Below are positions 37,323 through 44,892 of a stretch of 64,000 bases of DNA, piece after piece; the first letter of the stretch is position 1; every line of letters starts with the position of its first letter. The notes below the pieces were generated by a model, which saw nothing but the letters and a program-made list of their open reading frames with translations, had not been told where the DNA came from and ran no database searches. The position numbers were made by a program, and so were the translations under genes. Source of the DNA: Salinimicrobium sp963709775 (GTDB taxonomy: Bacteria > Bacteroidota > Bacteroidia > Flavobacteriales > Flavobacteriaceae). The stretch lies in contig CAVPXS010000010.1 in assembly GCA_963709775.1 (NCBI GenBank), positions 1 to 64,000 on the forward strand. The letters are read 5' to 3'.

Positions 37323-38261
37323 CTAGTACTCCTTCTCCCTGTCTACTTCATTCTCCAGGTTTTTCCCTTCCTGCATCAATCGAAAATTCTTCAGGATCTG
37401 TGGAATGACCGATTCAATATCGGTGGTACTGGCGATATGCGGGGAAATCTTGATCTTTTTGTTGTTCCAAAATGGATGCTGTTCGGGCAAAGGTTCCTGC
37501 CTGAAAACATCCAATGCAGCTCCCGAAAGATGCCCATTGTTTATCATTTCCAGCAGGTCATCTTCTACAAGATGCTCCCCCCGTGCCACGTTGATCACAT
37601 AAGCCCCCTGGGGTAGCTTCTCAAAAAGGTGTTTATTCAATATGTTTCTTGTCTCGGAAGTGAGAGGCAGCAAATTCACCAGCACCCTGCTGTCCTCCAG
37701 GAAATCCTGCAACTGGTCATCACCGTGATATTTTGTCACTCCCAGGATCTCTTTATTGGTACGGGACCAGCCGGTGACATTGAATTTGTTCTGAATAAGT
37801 TTTTCGGCTACCCCCACACCCAAAACACCCATCCCCATAATTCCTACCTGTACTTCTTCGGGCCGTAAATAGGCGGTGGGATTCCATTCCTTGCTGCAAT
37901 GGTGCTCAGCGAGATTGCGTAGGTGTTCAAGAACCAGGGAAAGGACAAAAACACTCATATCTTTCGTAAGCTGCTCATCTACCAGCCGGGTAATACGAAT
38001 GTGTTGCGGAATCTCCTTATCGCATATGATATGGTCTATTCCCGCTCCCATGGAAGCGATCACTTTTAAATTGGGATAATCCCGAAAAGCTCCGTGGGGA
38101 TGTTTCCAGGACAGGGCAAATTTTACCTTTTTAGGGTCTCTAACTTCAGGATACACCTCCAGATCAAGATCGGGTTCTTTTTCTTTCAAGGCTTCCACCC
38201 AGGGTTTCGGATCTTTTTGGGAAGTGATGATAAGGAATGACATATAAAAATTTTTAGACAT
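37323..38261 (-). CDS. D-2-hydroxyacid dehydrogenase (GhrA-like glyoxylate/hydroxypyruvate reductase)
   Basis: A 312-aa NAD(P)-dependent dehydrogenase. The Rossmann signature is GIMGMGVLGVGVAEKL (about residues 139-154); catalytic positions are Arg in VINVARGEHL, Glu in DVFRQEPLPEQHPFW and His in KISPHIAST. This order and the RQEPLP segment match the GhrA subfamily, which reduces glyoxylate or hydroxypyruvate. A second in-frame ATG six codons in (MSFLIITSQKD) is the more likely start. Single gene flanked by low-complexity intergenic repeats. Confidence 0.88.
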   Translation of the reverse strand: MSKNFYMSFLIITSQKDPKPWVEALKEKEPDLDLEVYPEVRDPKKVKFALSWKHPHGAFRDYPNLKVIASMGAGIDHIICDKEIPQHIRITRLVDEQLTKDMSVFVLSLVLEHLRNLAEHHCSKEWNPTAYLRPEEVQVGIMGMGVLGVGVAEKLIQNKFNVTGWSRTNKEILGVTKYHGDDQLQDFLEDSRVLVNLLPLTSETRNILNKHLFEKLPQGAYVINVARGEHLVEDDLLEMINNGHLSGAALDVFRQEPLPEQHPFWNNKKIKISPHIASTTDIESVIPQILKNFRLMQEGKNLENEVDREKEY

Positions 38262-38306
38262 TAGTCGGTAGTCATTAGTTGTCCGGAACTTGAATTCTAT
38301 ATATTT

Positions 38307-38334
38307 CTAAAGACTAAAGACTAAAGACTAAAGA
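38307..38334. repeat. 7-bp tandem repeat (CTAAAGA)x4
   Basis: Four perfect copies of CTAAAGA between two minus-strand genes. Heptamer repeats of this kind recur in this genome (see 45152 and 45561). Confidence 0.85.
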
Positions 38335-38367
38335 CTTAGCTCTAGTCTAGCAGCGAGCGGTTAGCTT

Positions 38368-39732
38368 TTAACTCACAAACGCACTATACCCGGTGATCGC
38401 TCTTCCTACAATAAGGGAGTTGATCTCCTTGGTGCCTTCGTAGCTATAAATGGCTTCGGCATCTGCGACAAATCGTGCTACGTCGTATTCCAGCAGAATT
38501 CCGTTGCCGCCCATTACTTCCCTTGCCCTGCTCACCACATCGCGCATCCTCATGCTCGTATAAACTTTTGCCAGGGAGGCATGTTCATCTTTTAGCAGGT
38601 CCTGGTCCTGTAGTTCAGATAATCTGAAACAGAGGGTTTGCATCGAGGTGAGATTGGCGATCATTTCCACCAGGTGGTTTTGGATCAATTGATAGGAAGC
38701 AATAGGCCTTCCAAATTGTTCTCTTTTCTTGGTGTACTTGAGAGCGCTCTCATAAGCCCCGCGGGCGCAGCCCACCGCCTGCCAGGCAACACCGGCACGG
38801 GTCATCCTTAGCACCTTTGCAGTGTCTTTAAAAGATTCCGCTTTTTGAAGCCTGTCTTTCTCGTCGATTTTGCAATCGGTAAGGGTGATAAGGGCGTTTT
38901 GTACAATTCGCAGCGCCATCTTATCTTCCATTTTTTCAGCTTTAAAACCGGGGTTGTCTTTTCGAACTAAAAATCCTTTTACCTGATTTGAATCTTCATC
39001 CCTGGCCCATATCACGATCACATCGGCAAAAGTGGCATTTCCTATCCATTTTTTCTGTCCGTTAAGCACCCAGTGCTCGCCATCAAACTTACAGGTAGTT
39101 TCAAGTCCGCCGGCAACGCCGCTTCCCACATTAGGTTCGGTGAGGCCAAAAGCCCCAATGGCCTCCAGGCGCTGCATTTTTGGAAGCCACTCTTCTTTTT
39201 GTTCATCGCTTCCGCAGAGATAAATAGAGCCCATTGCGAGCCCGCTATGGACTCCAAAAAAGGTGGAAATGGAAACATCTACCCTTGCGATCTCCTGCGC
39301 AATGATACCTTCCATCAAAAATGGCAAATTAGGGCAGCCGTAGCCTTCATAGGGCACTCCCGTAATATTGAGTTTTTTAAACTTATCGATGATCTCATGA
39401 GGGAACTTCGCGCGATTCCAGTGATCGTTGACCAGTGGCCGCACTTCATCTTCCATAAAGTTCCGCACCCTTAGCTGTAGTTCGCGCTGTTCTTCGGTCA
39501 ATTTAAGGTCCAGATTATAGAAATCCCCGTCAATTGGTGGTAGATCGTGCTGACCTTTGCGGCGTTTGGTCTTTAGCATTTTCATGAGCCCTTTAAGCTG
39601 ATTATCGTCCAGCTGACCAAGGGTTTGCATAGCTTCAGAAAGATCGATCTGTTTATTGATCTTCGCCAGTTGATCAAGATCGATGTTCTTTAAAAGATTG
39701 ATGGTGTTTCTAACTTTTCCGAAAAAGGCCAT
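38368..39732 (-). CDS. Acyl-CoA dehydrogenase family protein (glutaryl-CoA dehydrogenase-like)
   Basis: A 454-aa FAD enzyme. The core acyl-CoA dehydrogenase domain starts at about residue 75 (LTEEQRELQLRVRNFMEDEV). FAD/substrate motifs visible are FGLTEPNVGSGVAGGLET, REQFGRPIASYQLIQNHL and the C-terminal SYEGTKEINSLIVGRAITG; the Glu in YEGT is the position used as base in glutaryl-CoA dehydrogenases. The extra N-terminal 70 residues (NLLKNIDLDQLAKIN...) are a helical extension found in Bacteroidetes members. Role: oxidation of an acyl-CoA with electrons passed to ETF. Exact substrate uncertain. Confidence 0.9.
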   Translation of the reverse strand: MAFFGKVRNTINLLKNIDLDQLAKINKQIDLSEAMQTLGQLDDNQLKGLMKMLKTKRRKGQHDLPPIDGDFYNLDLKLTEEQRELQLRVRNFMEDEVRPLVNDHWNRAKFPHEIIDKFKKLNITGVPYEGYGCPNLPFLMEGIIAQEIARVDVSISTFFGVHSGLAMGSIYLCGSDEQKEEWLPKMQRLEAIGAFGLTEPNVGSGVAGGLETTCKFDGEHWVLNGQKKWIGNATFADVIVIWARDEDSNQVKGFLVRKDNPGFKAEKMEDKMALRIVQNALITLTDCKIDEKDRLQKAESFKDTAKVLRMTRAGVAWQAVGCARGAYESALKYTKKREQFGRPIASYQLIQNHLVEMIANLTSMQTLCFRLSELQDQDLLKDEHASLAKVYTSMRMRDVVSRAREVMGGNGILLEYDVARFVADAEAIYSYEGTKEINSLIVGRAITGYSAFVS

Positions 39733-39920
39733 AGATTTTGGTTTTTCTAAAAATAGGGATTAAAGAAGAAGCAACTTGTTAAAGCTTTCTCAAACCGAAA
39801 CTTAGTGCAGAGTATTAAGTAGTGAGAAGTCGAGATTTTTTGTTAAGAGGCGGGATATCTTGTTTGGTAGGATCCCGAAATTTGATCTAACTTCCCGAAC
39901 ATAACTTAAACACGAGTAAA

Positions 39921-40301
39921 ATGGGAATTTTTTCATCATTAATGGGCAATGCCGGTGCAGTCGACAATCAAAACTTACAGAATGATTACGGGCAGTTGCT
40001 TTTTGAATCTGAAATTATAGAAGCAGGTTTTAAAATTTTTAGGGACACCTTTATCTTTACTAATAGAAGATTGATCCTGGTGGATAAGCAGGGATTGACC
40101 GGAAGCAAGACTCAATATCTCTCGGTAAGCTATAAGAGTATTTCCCGCTTTAGTGTAGAAACAGCAGGAACTTTTGATCTTGATGCCGAATTGAAAATAT
40201 GGATTTCGGCTGAGCAGCAACCAAGTATAAGCAGGAAGTTTAATAAATCTGTGAACGTGTATGAAGTGCAGAAAATTCTGGCACAACATGTTTTAAGGTA
40301 G
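39921..40301 (+). CDS. Bacterial PH-domain protein
   Basis: A 126-aa cytoplasmic protein matching the bacterial pleckstrin-homology-like fold: GFKIFRDTFIFTNRRLILVD (about residues 36-55), then LTGSKTQYLSVSYKSISRF and DLDAELKIWIS. The family forms oligomeric rings and is linked to stress response in some bacteria. No partner gene is adjacent. Single gene followed by a REP-like element. Confidence 0.82.
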   Translation: MGIFSSLMGNAGAVDNQNLQNDYGQLLFESEIIEAGFKIFRDTFIFTNRRLILVDKQGLTGSKTQYLSVSYKSISRFSVETAGTFDLDAELKIWISAEQQPSISRKFNKSVNVYEVQKILAQHVLR

Positions 40302-40372
40302 ACTTTTAGCAAAACTTTAGTTGCTTTCTTTCCTTCGCCGGCTTCACTTTATTTAAATTAATGGGAAAACCT

Positions 40373-40403
40373 GAGGTGTCAAAAATGGCATTTTTGGAAC
40401 CTC
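40373..40403. repeat. REP-like palindrome copy with GAGGT/ACCTC arms
   Basis: The most symmetrical copy: outer arms GAGGT (40373-40377) and ACCTC (40399-40403) enclose CAAAAATG-G-CATTTTTG. It lies 20 bp upstream of the SDR start codon. Confidence 0.75.
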
Positions 40404-40422
40404 TTCAAAAAAAGTTTGAGCT

Positions 40423-41319
40423 ATGAAAGATGACAACAAAGAAATGAAGGACCCACAAAAGAAAGAAGCACAACCCCCTTTTGAAAATCAGGAACGGCAG
40501 CAGGCGACGCCGGGCAAAGAGGACAAAATGCAGCCTAAAGTAGATCACGGCGAGGAATCTTATAAAGGATCGGGGAAGCTGGAAGGGAAAAATGCCATCA
40601 TTACAGGAGGTGATTCCGGAATTGGTCGCGCTGTGGCCATAGCCTTTGCAAGGGAAGGAGCGAATGTCTTGATTTCTTACCTGGAAGAACACGATGATGC
40701 CAAAGAAACTGCCAAATGGATAATAAAGGCCGGAAAAAAGGCAGTTTTGGTACCAGGAGATGTAAGTGAAGAAGAACACTGCAGCAAGATCGTCCAAAAA
40801 GCTGTGGATGAATTTGGGCAAATAGATATCCTGGTTAATAATGCAGCCTTTCAAATGGCAAGAGAAAAGATACAGGACATTCCCAGCGATGAATGGGATA
40901 AGACTTTTAAAACCAATATCTATTCGATGTTCTACCTGGTGAAAGCTGCCGAACCTCACATGAAACCCGGGAGTACAATAATTAATACTACGTCTATCAA
41001 CGCATATAAGCCACATCCGCAACTGCTGGCCTATGCTGCCACCAAAGGGGCAATTCAGAACTTTACAGCCAATCTCGGACAAATTTTAGCGCCAAAAGGG
41101 ATACGTGCCAATTGTGTAGCGCCGGGTCCTGTATGGACACCATTGATCCCATCTACCATGCCAATGGATGAGGTAGAAACTTTTGGAAAAGATACTCCGC
41201 TGGGAAGGCCGGGACAACCTGCTGAATTTGCGGCGCCTTTTGTACTATTGGCATCGGAAGGTTCAAGTTATATGACCGGCTCTACCGTGCAGGTGACGGG
41301 AGGAAGACCAACAATTTAG
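40423..41319 (+). CDS. SDR-family oxidoreductase (YhdG/YdaD-like)
   Basis: A 298-aa classical short-chain dehydrogenase with a polar N-terminal extension of about 45 residues. It has the cofactor motif TGGDSGIGRA (about residues 61-70), NNAAFQ, the catalytic Ser/Tyr/Lys set (TTSINAY then YAATKGA) and GRPGQPAEFAAPFVLLAS near the end. The N-terminal extension and PKDEM-like end place it with stress-linked SDRs such as general stress protein 39. NAD(P)-dependent; substrate unknown. Followed after 29 bp by a PAP2 phosphatase gene. Confidence 0.9.
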   Translation: MKDDNKEMKDPQKKEAQPPFENQERQQATPGKEDKMQPKVDHGEESYKGSGKLEGKNAIITGGDSGIGRAVAIAFAREGANVLISYLEEHDDAKETAKWIIKAGKKAVLVPGDVSEEEHCSKIVQKAVDEFGQIDILVNNAAFQMAREKIQDIPSDEWDKTFKTNIYSMFYLVKAAEPHMKPGSTIINTTSINAYKPHPQLLAYAATKGAIQNFTANLGQILAPKGIRANCVAPGPVWTPLIPSTMPMDEVETFGKDTPLGRPGQPAEFAAPFVLLASEGSSYMTGSTVQVTGGRPTI

Positions 41320-41321
41320 TT

Positions 41322-41329
41322 TATTTTTG
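41322..41329 (+). promoter_or_regulatory. Bacteroidetes -7 box TATTTTTG
   Basis: Perfect TAnnTTTG element 19 bp before the PAP2 ATG and just past the SDR stop. No good -33 TTTG is seen at the usual distance. Confidence 0.45.
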
Positions 41330-41348
41330 CACTTTTCAAATTAAAGAA

Positions 41349-41960
41349 ATGTCCAGATTTACCGCAGACCGTTCAACTGAAGGGGAAGTCTTCTTTTCCC
41401 CTTTTTACAGGATCTTTTTCATTCTATTTTTAAGCTTTACACTTAGTATGCCTGCAACTTTGCAGGCACAACTCATCGAGCCGAACAGCGAAGCTGTCGA
41501 AACCAGCGGCGATATTATACTTTTGGCTCTGCCTGCATCGGCTGCACTTAGCACCTTTGTGATGAAAGACAAAAAGGGATTATGGCAATTCACCAAAAGT
41601 TTTGCGACTAATATTGCTATTACAGGCGCCCTAAAATATACCATCAATAAGCGACGGCCTTTCAATGATGGGGGGCAGGCATTTCCCTCGGGACATACAT
41701 CAATTACATTTCAGGCAGCATCCTTTATCCACAGGAGGTATGGCTTTAAATACAGTATTCCGGGATATTTACTGGCCGGCTGGACCGGCTATAGCCGCAT
41801 AAATGCCACACGTCATGACGGATATGATGTTCTTGCCGGGGCAGTGATAGGCATAGGCAGCAGCTTTTTATTCACTACTCCCTATCAGCGGGAACATATG
41901 CAGCTCAGTTTTAGGAGCTCCGAAGATGAATTTCTGCTGGGGTTTATTTACAGGTTTTAA
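41349..41960 (+). CDS. PAP2-superfamily phosphatase
   Basis: A 203-aa membrane protein with an N-terminal hydrophobic segment (about residues 18-38) and the three PAP2 motifs: KYTINKRRPF (about 95-104), PSGHTS (about 112-117) and SRINATRHDGYDVLAGAVIG (about 146-165), containing the catalytic His residues. Such enzymes remove phosphate from lipid phosphates, for example undecaprenyl diphosphate or phosphatidic acid, at the membrane. Convergent with metK across a shared terminator. Confidence 0.88.
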   Translation: MSRFTADRSTEGEVFFSPFYRIFFILFLSFTLSMPATLQAQLIEPNSEAVETSGDIILLALPASAALSTFVMKDKKGLWQFTKSFATNIAITGALKYTINKRRPFNDGGQAFPSGHTSITFQAASFIHRRYGFKYSIPGYLLAGWTGYSRINATRHDGYDVLAGAVIGIGSSFLFTTPYQREHMQLSFRSSEDEFLLGFIYRF

Positions 41961-41991
41961 AAGAGGGGCAACAGTTAAAACTGGATCAAAC

Positions 41992-42023
41992 AAAAAACGC
42001 TTCCCGAAAGAGAAGCGTTTTTT
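41992..42023. terminator. Bidirectional terminator between PAP2 gene and metK
   Basis: Perfect 12-bp stem AAAAAACGCTTC/GAAGCGTTTTTT with a short loop. A-run on the left and T-run on the right allow it to end both convergent transcripts. Confidence 0.9.
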
Positions 42024-42038
42024 GCTGTTTTTGAGAAG

Positions 42039-43295
42039 TTATATTCCAAACTCTTCTTTCACTTTATCCACGTAATCAAGTTCCTCCCAGGTAAATAATT
42101 TTACCTCCAAAGTTTTTTCTCCGTTGTAAGGACTCTTGAATACTTTTCTTTCAGTACGGGGTTCTTTCCCAAAGTGGCCGTAAGCCGAAGTCTCCCTGTA
42201 GATAGGATTTCTAAGGCCCAAACGTTCTTCAATAGCCGATGGTCTCATGTCAAAAACCTTGAGCACCTTCTGCGCGATCTCCCCGTGAGAAAGATCTACT
42301 TTTTTAGAACCATAGGTTTCAACCAGGATGGAAGTTGGTTCCACTACACCAATGGCGTAAGATACCTGCACCAGCACTTCATCTGCCACGCCGGCAGCCA
42401 CAAGGTTCTTGGCAATATGCCGCGCCGCATATGCAGCCGATCTATCCACCTTACTCGGATCCTTTCCTGAAAATGCACCCCCGCCGTGAGCTCCTTTTCC
42501 GCCGTAGGTATCTACAATAATTTTTCTTCCGGTGAGGCCGGTATCTCCGTGAGGCCCGCCAATGACGAACTTCCCGGTAGGGTTGATATGGTATTTGATC
42601 TTGTCATTGAATAATCCCTGCACATATTCCGGCAGTTGTGCCTGCACTCTTGGAATAAGGATCTCCAGGATGTCTTTTTTGATCTTGTCGAGCATGCGAT
42701 TATCATCCTCGTCAAATTCATCATGCTGGGTGGAAACCACGATGGCAACTATACGTTGCGGCACATTTTCATCGCTGTATTCAATGGTGACCTGGCTCTT
42801 GGAATCGGGGCGCAGGTAAGTGATTTCGTCATTTTCCCGGCGTAATTTTGCAAGCTCGATAAGGATCTTGTGAGAAATATCGAGCGCGAGCGGCATATAG
42901 TTTTCGGTTTCTTTGGTGGCGTAACCAAACATCATTCCCTGGTCACCTGCACCCTGTTCCTCCTTGTTGCCGCGATCCACACCCTGGTTGATGTCCTGGG
43001 ACTGTTCGTGGATAAGGGAGATCACCCCGCAGGAATCCCCACTAAATTTGTACGCGCCCTTAGTGTAACCAATGTCATTGATCACATCCCTTGCAATGGT
43101 TTGAACATCGAGGTAAGTGTCGCTTTTCACCTCGCCGGCAAGGACCACCTGCCCCGTAGTAACGAGCGTTTCACAGGCAACTTTAGATTCGGGATCAAAA
43201 GCAAGGAAATTATCTAAAAGGGTATCGCTAATCTGGTCTGCAACTTTATCCGGGTGGCCTTCAGACACACTTTCTGAAGTAAATAAATATGGCAT
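42039..43295 (-). CDS. metK: S-adenosylmethionine synthetase
   Basis: A 418-aa methionine adenosyltransferase that makes SAM from methionine and ATP in the cytoplasm. Signatures are EGHPDKVADQISDTLLD at the N-terminus (His in GHPDK), GAGDQGMMFGYA (about residues 118-129) and GGGAFSGKDPSKVDRSAAY (about 270-288). It is transcribed away from the methionine-synthesis operon that begins at 44540. The 5' region on the minus strand holds a SAM-II-like riboswitch, so the enzyme is probably repressed by its own product. The start agrees with the family-typical MPYLFTSESVSEGHPDK. Confidence 0.97.
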   Translation of the reverse strand: MPYLFTSESVSEGHPDKVADQISDTLLDNFLAFDPESKVACETLVTTGQVVLAGEVKSDTYLDVQTIARDVINDIGYTKGAYKFSGDSCGVISLIHEQSQDINQGVDRGNKEEQGAGDQGMMFGYATKETENYMPLALDISHKILIELAKLRRENDEITYLRPDSKSQVTIEYSDENVPQRIVAIVVSTQHDEFDEDDNRMLDKIKKDILEILIPRVQAQLPEYVQGLFNDKIKYHINPTGKFVIGGPHGDTGLTGRKIIVDTYGGKGAHGGGAFSGKDPSKVDRSAAYAARHIAKNLVAAGVADEVLVQVSYAIGVVEPTSILVETYGSKKVDLSHGEIAQKVLKVFDMRPSAIEERLGLRNPIYRETSAYGHFGKEPRTERKVFKSPYNGEKTLEVKLFTWEELDYVDKVKEEFGI

Positions 43296-43353
43296 GCTTC
43301 GTAGTTTTTATATTCCGGGAGAAATTTGACGTGGAAGCGCTAGAGGAGTTTTC

Positions 43354-43400
43354 ACTGCTTTAGCATTTTTAAGGGTTGCAATCAGTCAAATTTTTCCCTG
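43354..43400 (-). promoter_or_regulatory. SAM-II-like riboswitch upstream of metK
   Basis: Read on the minus strand, AGGG (43399-43396) pairs with CCCT (43375-43372) as P1. The long loop contains AATTTGACTGATTGCAA. It is followed by TAAAAA and TGCTAAAG. ACTG (43386-43383) pairs with CAGT (43357-43354) to close the pseudoknot. ATTGCA...TAAAAA...GCTAAA are the conserved SAM-II core elements. It lies about 58 nt before the metK ATG, so control of translation is likelier than termination (no terminator seen). Matched by eye; a covariance-model search is needed. Confidence 0.75.
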
Positions 43401-43414
43401 TAATTTTTCAGCAG

Positions 43415-43422
43415 CAAATGTA
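43415..43422 (-). promoter_or_regulatory. metK -7 promoter box TACATTTG
   Basis: Perfect TAnnTTTG on the minus strand, placing the transcript start about 10 nt before the riboswitch. The -33 element is not convincing. Confidence 0.55.
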
Positions 43423-43602
43423 TGGAATTTGATTTAAATCAGGATGCTAATTTCTTTTTTTAAGAATGGTTTGGGCGCTCCGTCCCGTCCTTACGGCCGT
43501 CCCGGCAGGCTTTCGCGGGTCGCTTCTCTCAGCCTCTCGGCTTCGGGAGAGCTCCAACAACCGCTCAATCCTTAGCGCAAGGCTATCCAACAATGGCTAT
43601 CG

Positions 43603-43645
43603 TAAAAAAAAAGCTTTTCAGGGGATCTACCGCCGAAAAGCCTCT
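43603..43645 (-). terminator. Intrinsic terminator of the barrel-protein gene
   Basis: On the minus strand GCTTTTC (43641-43635) pairs with GAAAAGC (43619-43613), followed by nine T. It lies 27-60 nt past the stop at 43672. Confidence 0.78.
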
Positions 43646-43671
43646 TTAAAAATTTAGAAGACCTAAGATGA

Positions 43672-44304
43672 TTAGAATTCTTCAGCAGTAGCTTCTGCCC
43701 CGGCACGGGAAATGAAAATCTGTATACCCAGGTGGATGCCTAAAGAATGCTGGTAATCTGTGTTTCCTCCACCAGCCAGACCGTTGTACTTCACGCTCGC
43801 CTCAAGAGCCACGTACTGGTTGAGGAACAGGGAATACCCCGGGCCAAATCCAAAGGCAAAACCATTGGTGCTGGGACCGTCTTCCACATTTACTCCGGCA
43901 ATACCTGCATGAGTTTCCAAAAAGAAAAAACCGGTAGGTATTTTATCGCCAAGATTGATATCCGAGGGTGCCACGAAAAATCTTGCCAACGCCTGGACTC
44001 CGTATACAAATGTATTCACAGATTCATCACCGGATCCTTCAGAATTGGTATAACCCAGGTTCACAATTGCACCTGCGACAAAGGTGTCGGTAAAGAAATA
44101 TCCAACTTTTGGACTTATCCCGATATTAAAACCGGATTCTTCGTTGAGGCCAATGTTCATTCCAAAAAGTCCCTTGGTAGTAGGGGTGCTAAGACCACTT
44201 CCAAGGTCGGCCCCCAGCATAAAATTTCCTTCCTGCAATTGCGCATGGGAACTATGGTTAAAACCAAAAATCAATAAAGTCAATAGAAGTAAAACTTTTT
44301 TCAT
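43672..44304 (-). CDS. Outer-membrane beta-barrel protein
   Basis: A 210-aa protein with a signal peptide (residues 1-21, ending SSHAQ) and repeated amphipathic strands: FMLGADLGSGLSTPT, FNIGISPKVGYFFTD, FVAGAIVNLGYT, PTGFFFLETHAGIAGV, GFAFGFGPGYSLFL and a final LGIHLGIQIFI. This fits a PorT/OmpA-like eight-strand barrel. No domain for enzyme activity. It lies between metK and the methionine leader but is not obviously linked to methionine metabolism. Confidence 0.78.
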   Translation of the reverse strand: MKKVLLLLTLLIFGFNHSSHAQLQEGNFMLGADLGSGLSTPTTKGLFGMNIGLNEESGFNIGISPKVGYFFTDTFVAGAIVNLGYTNSEGSGDESVNTFVYGVQALARFFVAPSDINLGDKIPTGFFFLETHAGIAGVNVEDGPSTNGFAFGFGPGYSLFLNQYVALEASVKYNGLAGGGNTDYQHSLGIHLGIQIFISRAGAEATAEEF

Positions 44305-44539
44305 AGCTGTTATTTTTAAGGTTTAGGGGGAAGATTTGTATTTAGTATAAATTACTGATAACTAAATGTTTAAATAGAAAATTTTAATACTTTTTAATAG
44401 CCAATTCACGAGATTTTATTAGGAGAAGTCGCAAATTCCTACACTCTTACGAAGAATGTGGTTCTTCTAGTTAATATTTGAAAGAAATCCTTTGTAAACA
44501 TTTGGATTTCCTGAAAAATCAAAATTATTTTCAAGTTTA

Positions 44540-44572
44540 TTTGTTCCTTAAAGTTTTCTGTCGTTAACTTTG
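44540..44572 (+). promoter_or_regulatory. Promoter of the methionine leader/operon
   Basis: TTTG at 44540-44543 and TAACTTTG (fits TAnnTTTG) at 44565-44572, with 21 nt between, match the Bacteroidetes sigma-ABfr consensus very well. Transcription would begin near 44578-44580, about 12 nt before leader peptide 1. Confidence 0.8.
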
Positions 44573-44590
44573 CCTAATACAAAAAAGGAA

Positions 44591-44659
44591 ATGAAACAGG
44601 TAATTTGTAATATGATGTGCATGATGTGGAGAAAGTCCGCAGCGCGTCCTATTGCATGA
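44591..44659 (+). CDS. Met/Cys-rich leader peptide 1 (22 aa)
   Basis: M-K-Q-V-I-C-N-M-M-C-M-M-W followed by R-K-S-A-A-R-P-I-A and a TGA stop. Four Met codons and one Cys codon cluster at 44612-44626. Downstream codons at 44639-44644 (GCAGCG) are complementary to CGCTGC (44686-44691) in the 5' arm of the following terminator. A ribosome waiting at the Met codons would leave that segment free to form an antiterminator; a ribosome reaching the stop would cover it. This is the classic amino-acid attenuation layout for sulphur amino acids. AAAGGA precedes the ATG closely. Confidence 0.82.
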   Translation: MKQVICNMMCMMWRKSAARPIA

Positions 44660-44680
44660 TCCTGAAAAGATAAAATTGCA

Positions 44681-44709
44681 AAAGCCGCTGCCACCGCAGC
44701 GGCTTTTTT
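44681..44709 (+). terminator. Attenuator terminator 1 (methionine leader)
   Basis: Stem AAAGCCGCTG/CAGCGGCTTT (44681-44690 with 44697-44706), loop CCACCG, followed by TTTG TTTTT. CCGCAGCG in the 3' part repeats exactly the CCGCAGCG (44637-44644) inside leader peptide 1, showing how the leader RNA can replace the 3' arm. Confidence 0.85.
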
Positions 44710-44728
44710 GTTTTTAGTGATAAAACAA

Positions 44729-44758
44729 GAGGTGCCAAAAATGGCATTTTTAAGACCC
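44729..44758. repeat. REP-like palindrome copy between the two methionine leaders
   Basis: GAGGT-GC-CAAAAATGGCATTTTT-AAGACC (core 44737-44751). It sits between attenuator 1 and leader 2. Confidence 0.7.
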
Positions 44759-44775
44759 TTTAAAAACTAAAGCTG

Positions 44776-44892
44776 ATGACAGCTAAAACAGAAAAAATGA
44801 AAATTAACCCGGTAACAGCAATGATGATGCGTTGTATGATGATGTGCATGATGTGCGCAGGAAATCGCTATTGCCAAAAGATGAGGATCTAA
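44776..44892 (+). CDS. Met/Cys-rich leader peptide 2 (38 aa)
   Basis: From the ATG at 44776 (or in-frame 44797) the peptide has 11 Met and 4 Cys in 38 residues, with the run M-M-M-R-C-M-M-M-C-M-M-C at codons 44821-44856. The codons right after (TTGCCAAA, 44871-44878, encoding Y-C-Q-K) are an exact 8-nt complement of TTTGGCAA (44923-44930), the 5' arm and loop of the next terminator. Ribosomes waiting in the Met/Cys run would free this segment and prevent termination. Together with leader 1 it forms a tandem attenuator ahead of metY. Confidence 0.82.
   Translation: MTAKTEKMKINPVTAMMMRCMMMCMMCAGNRYCQKMRI

Larger units (their letters stand above)
43296..43671. other. Intergenic region: metK leader, dispersed repeat and terminator
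   Basis: The left part (to about 43425) is the metK 5' leader with the SAM-II-like element. The centre (about 43465-43600) is a GC-rich dispersed repeat (TTTGGGCGCTCCGTCCCGTC and following), common in flavobacterial genomes. The right end is the terminator of the minus-strand barrel gene. The plus frame 43466-43657 is a chance frame over the repeat. Confidence 0.7.

Noticed and set aside
43466..43657. 63-codon frame between metK and the barrel gene
   Set aside because: It covers a GC-rich repeat and a terminator; composition is not protein-like.
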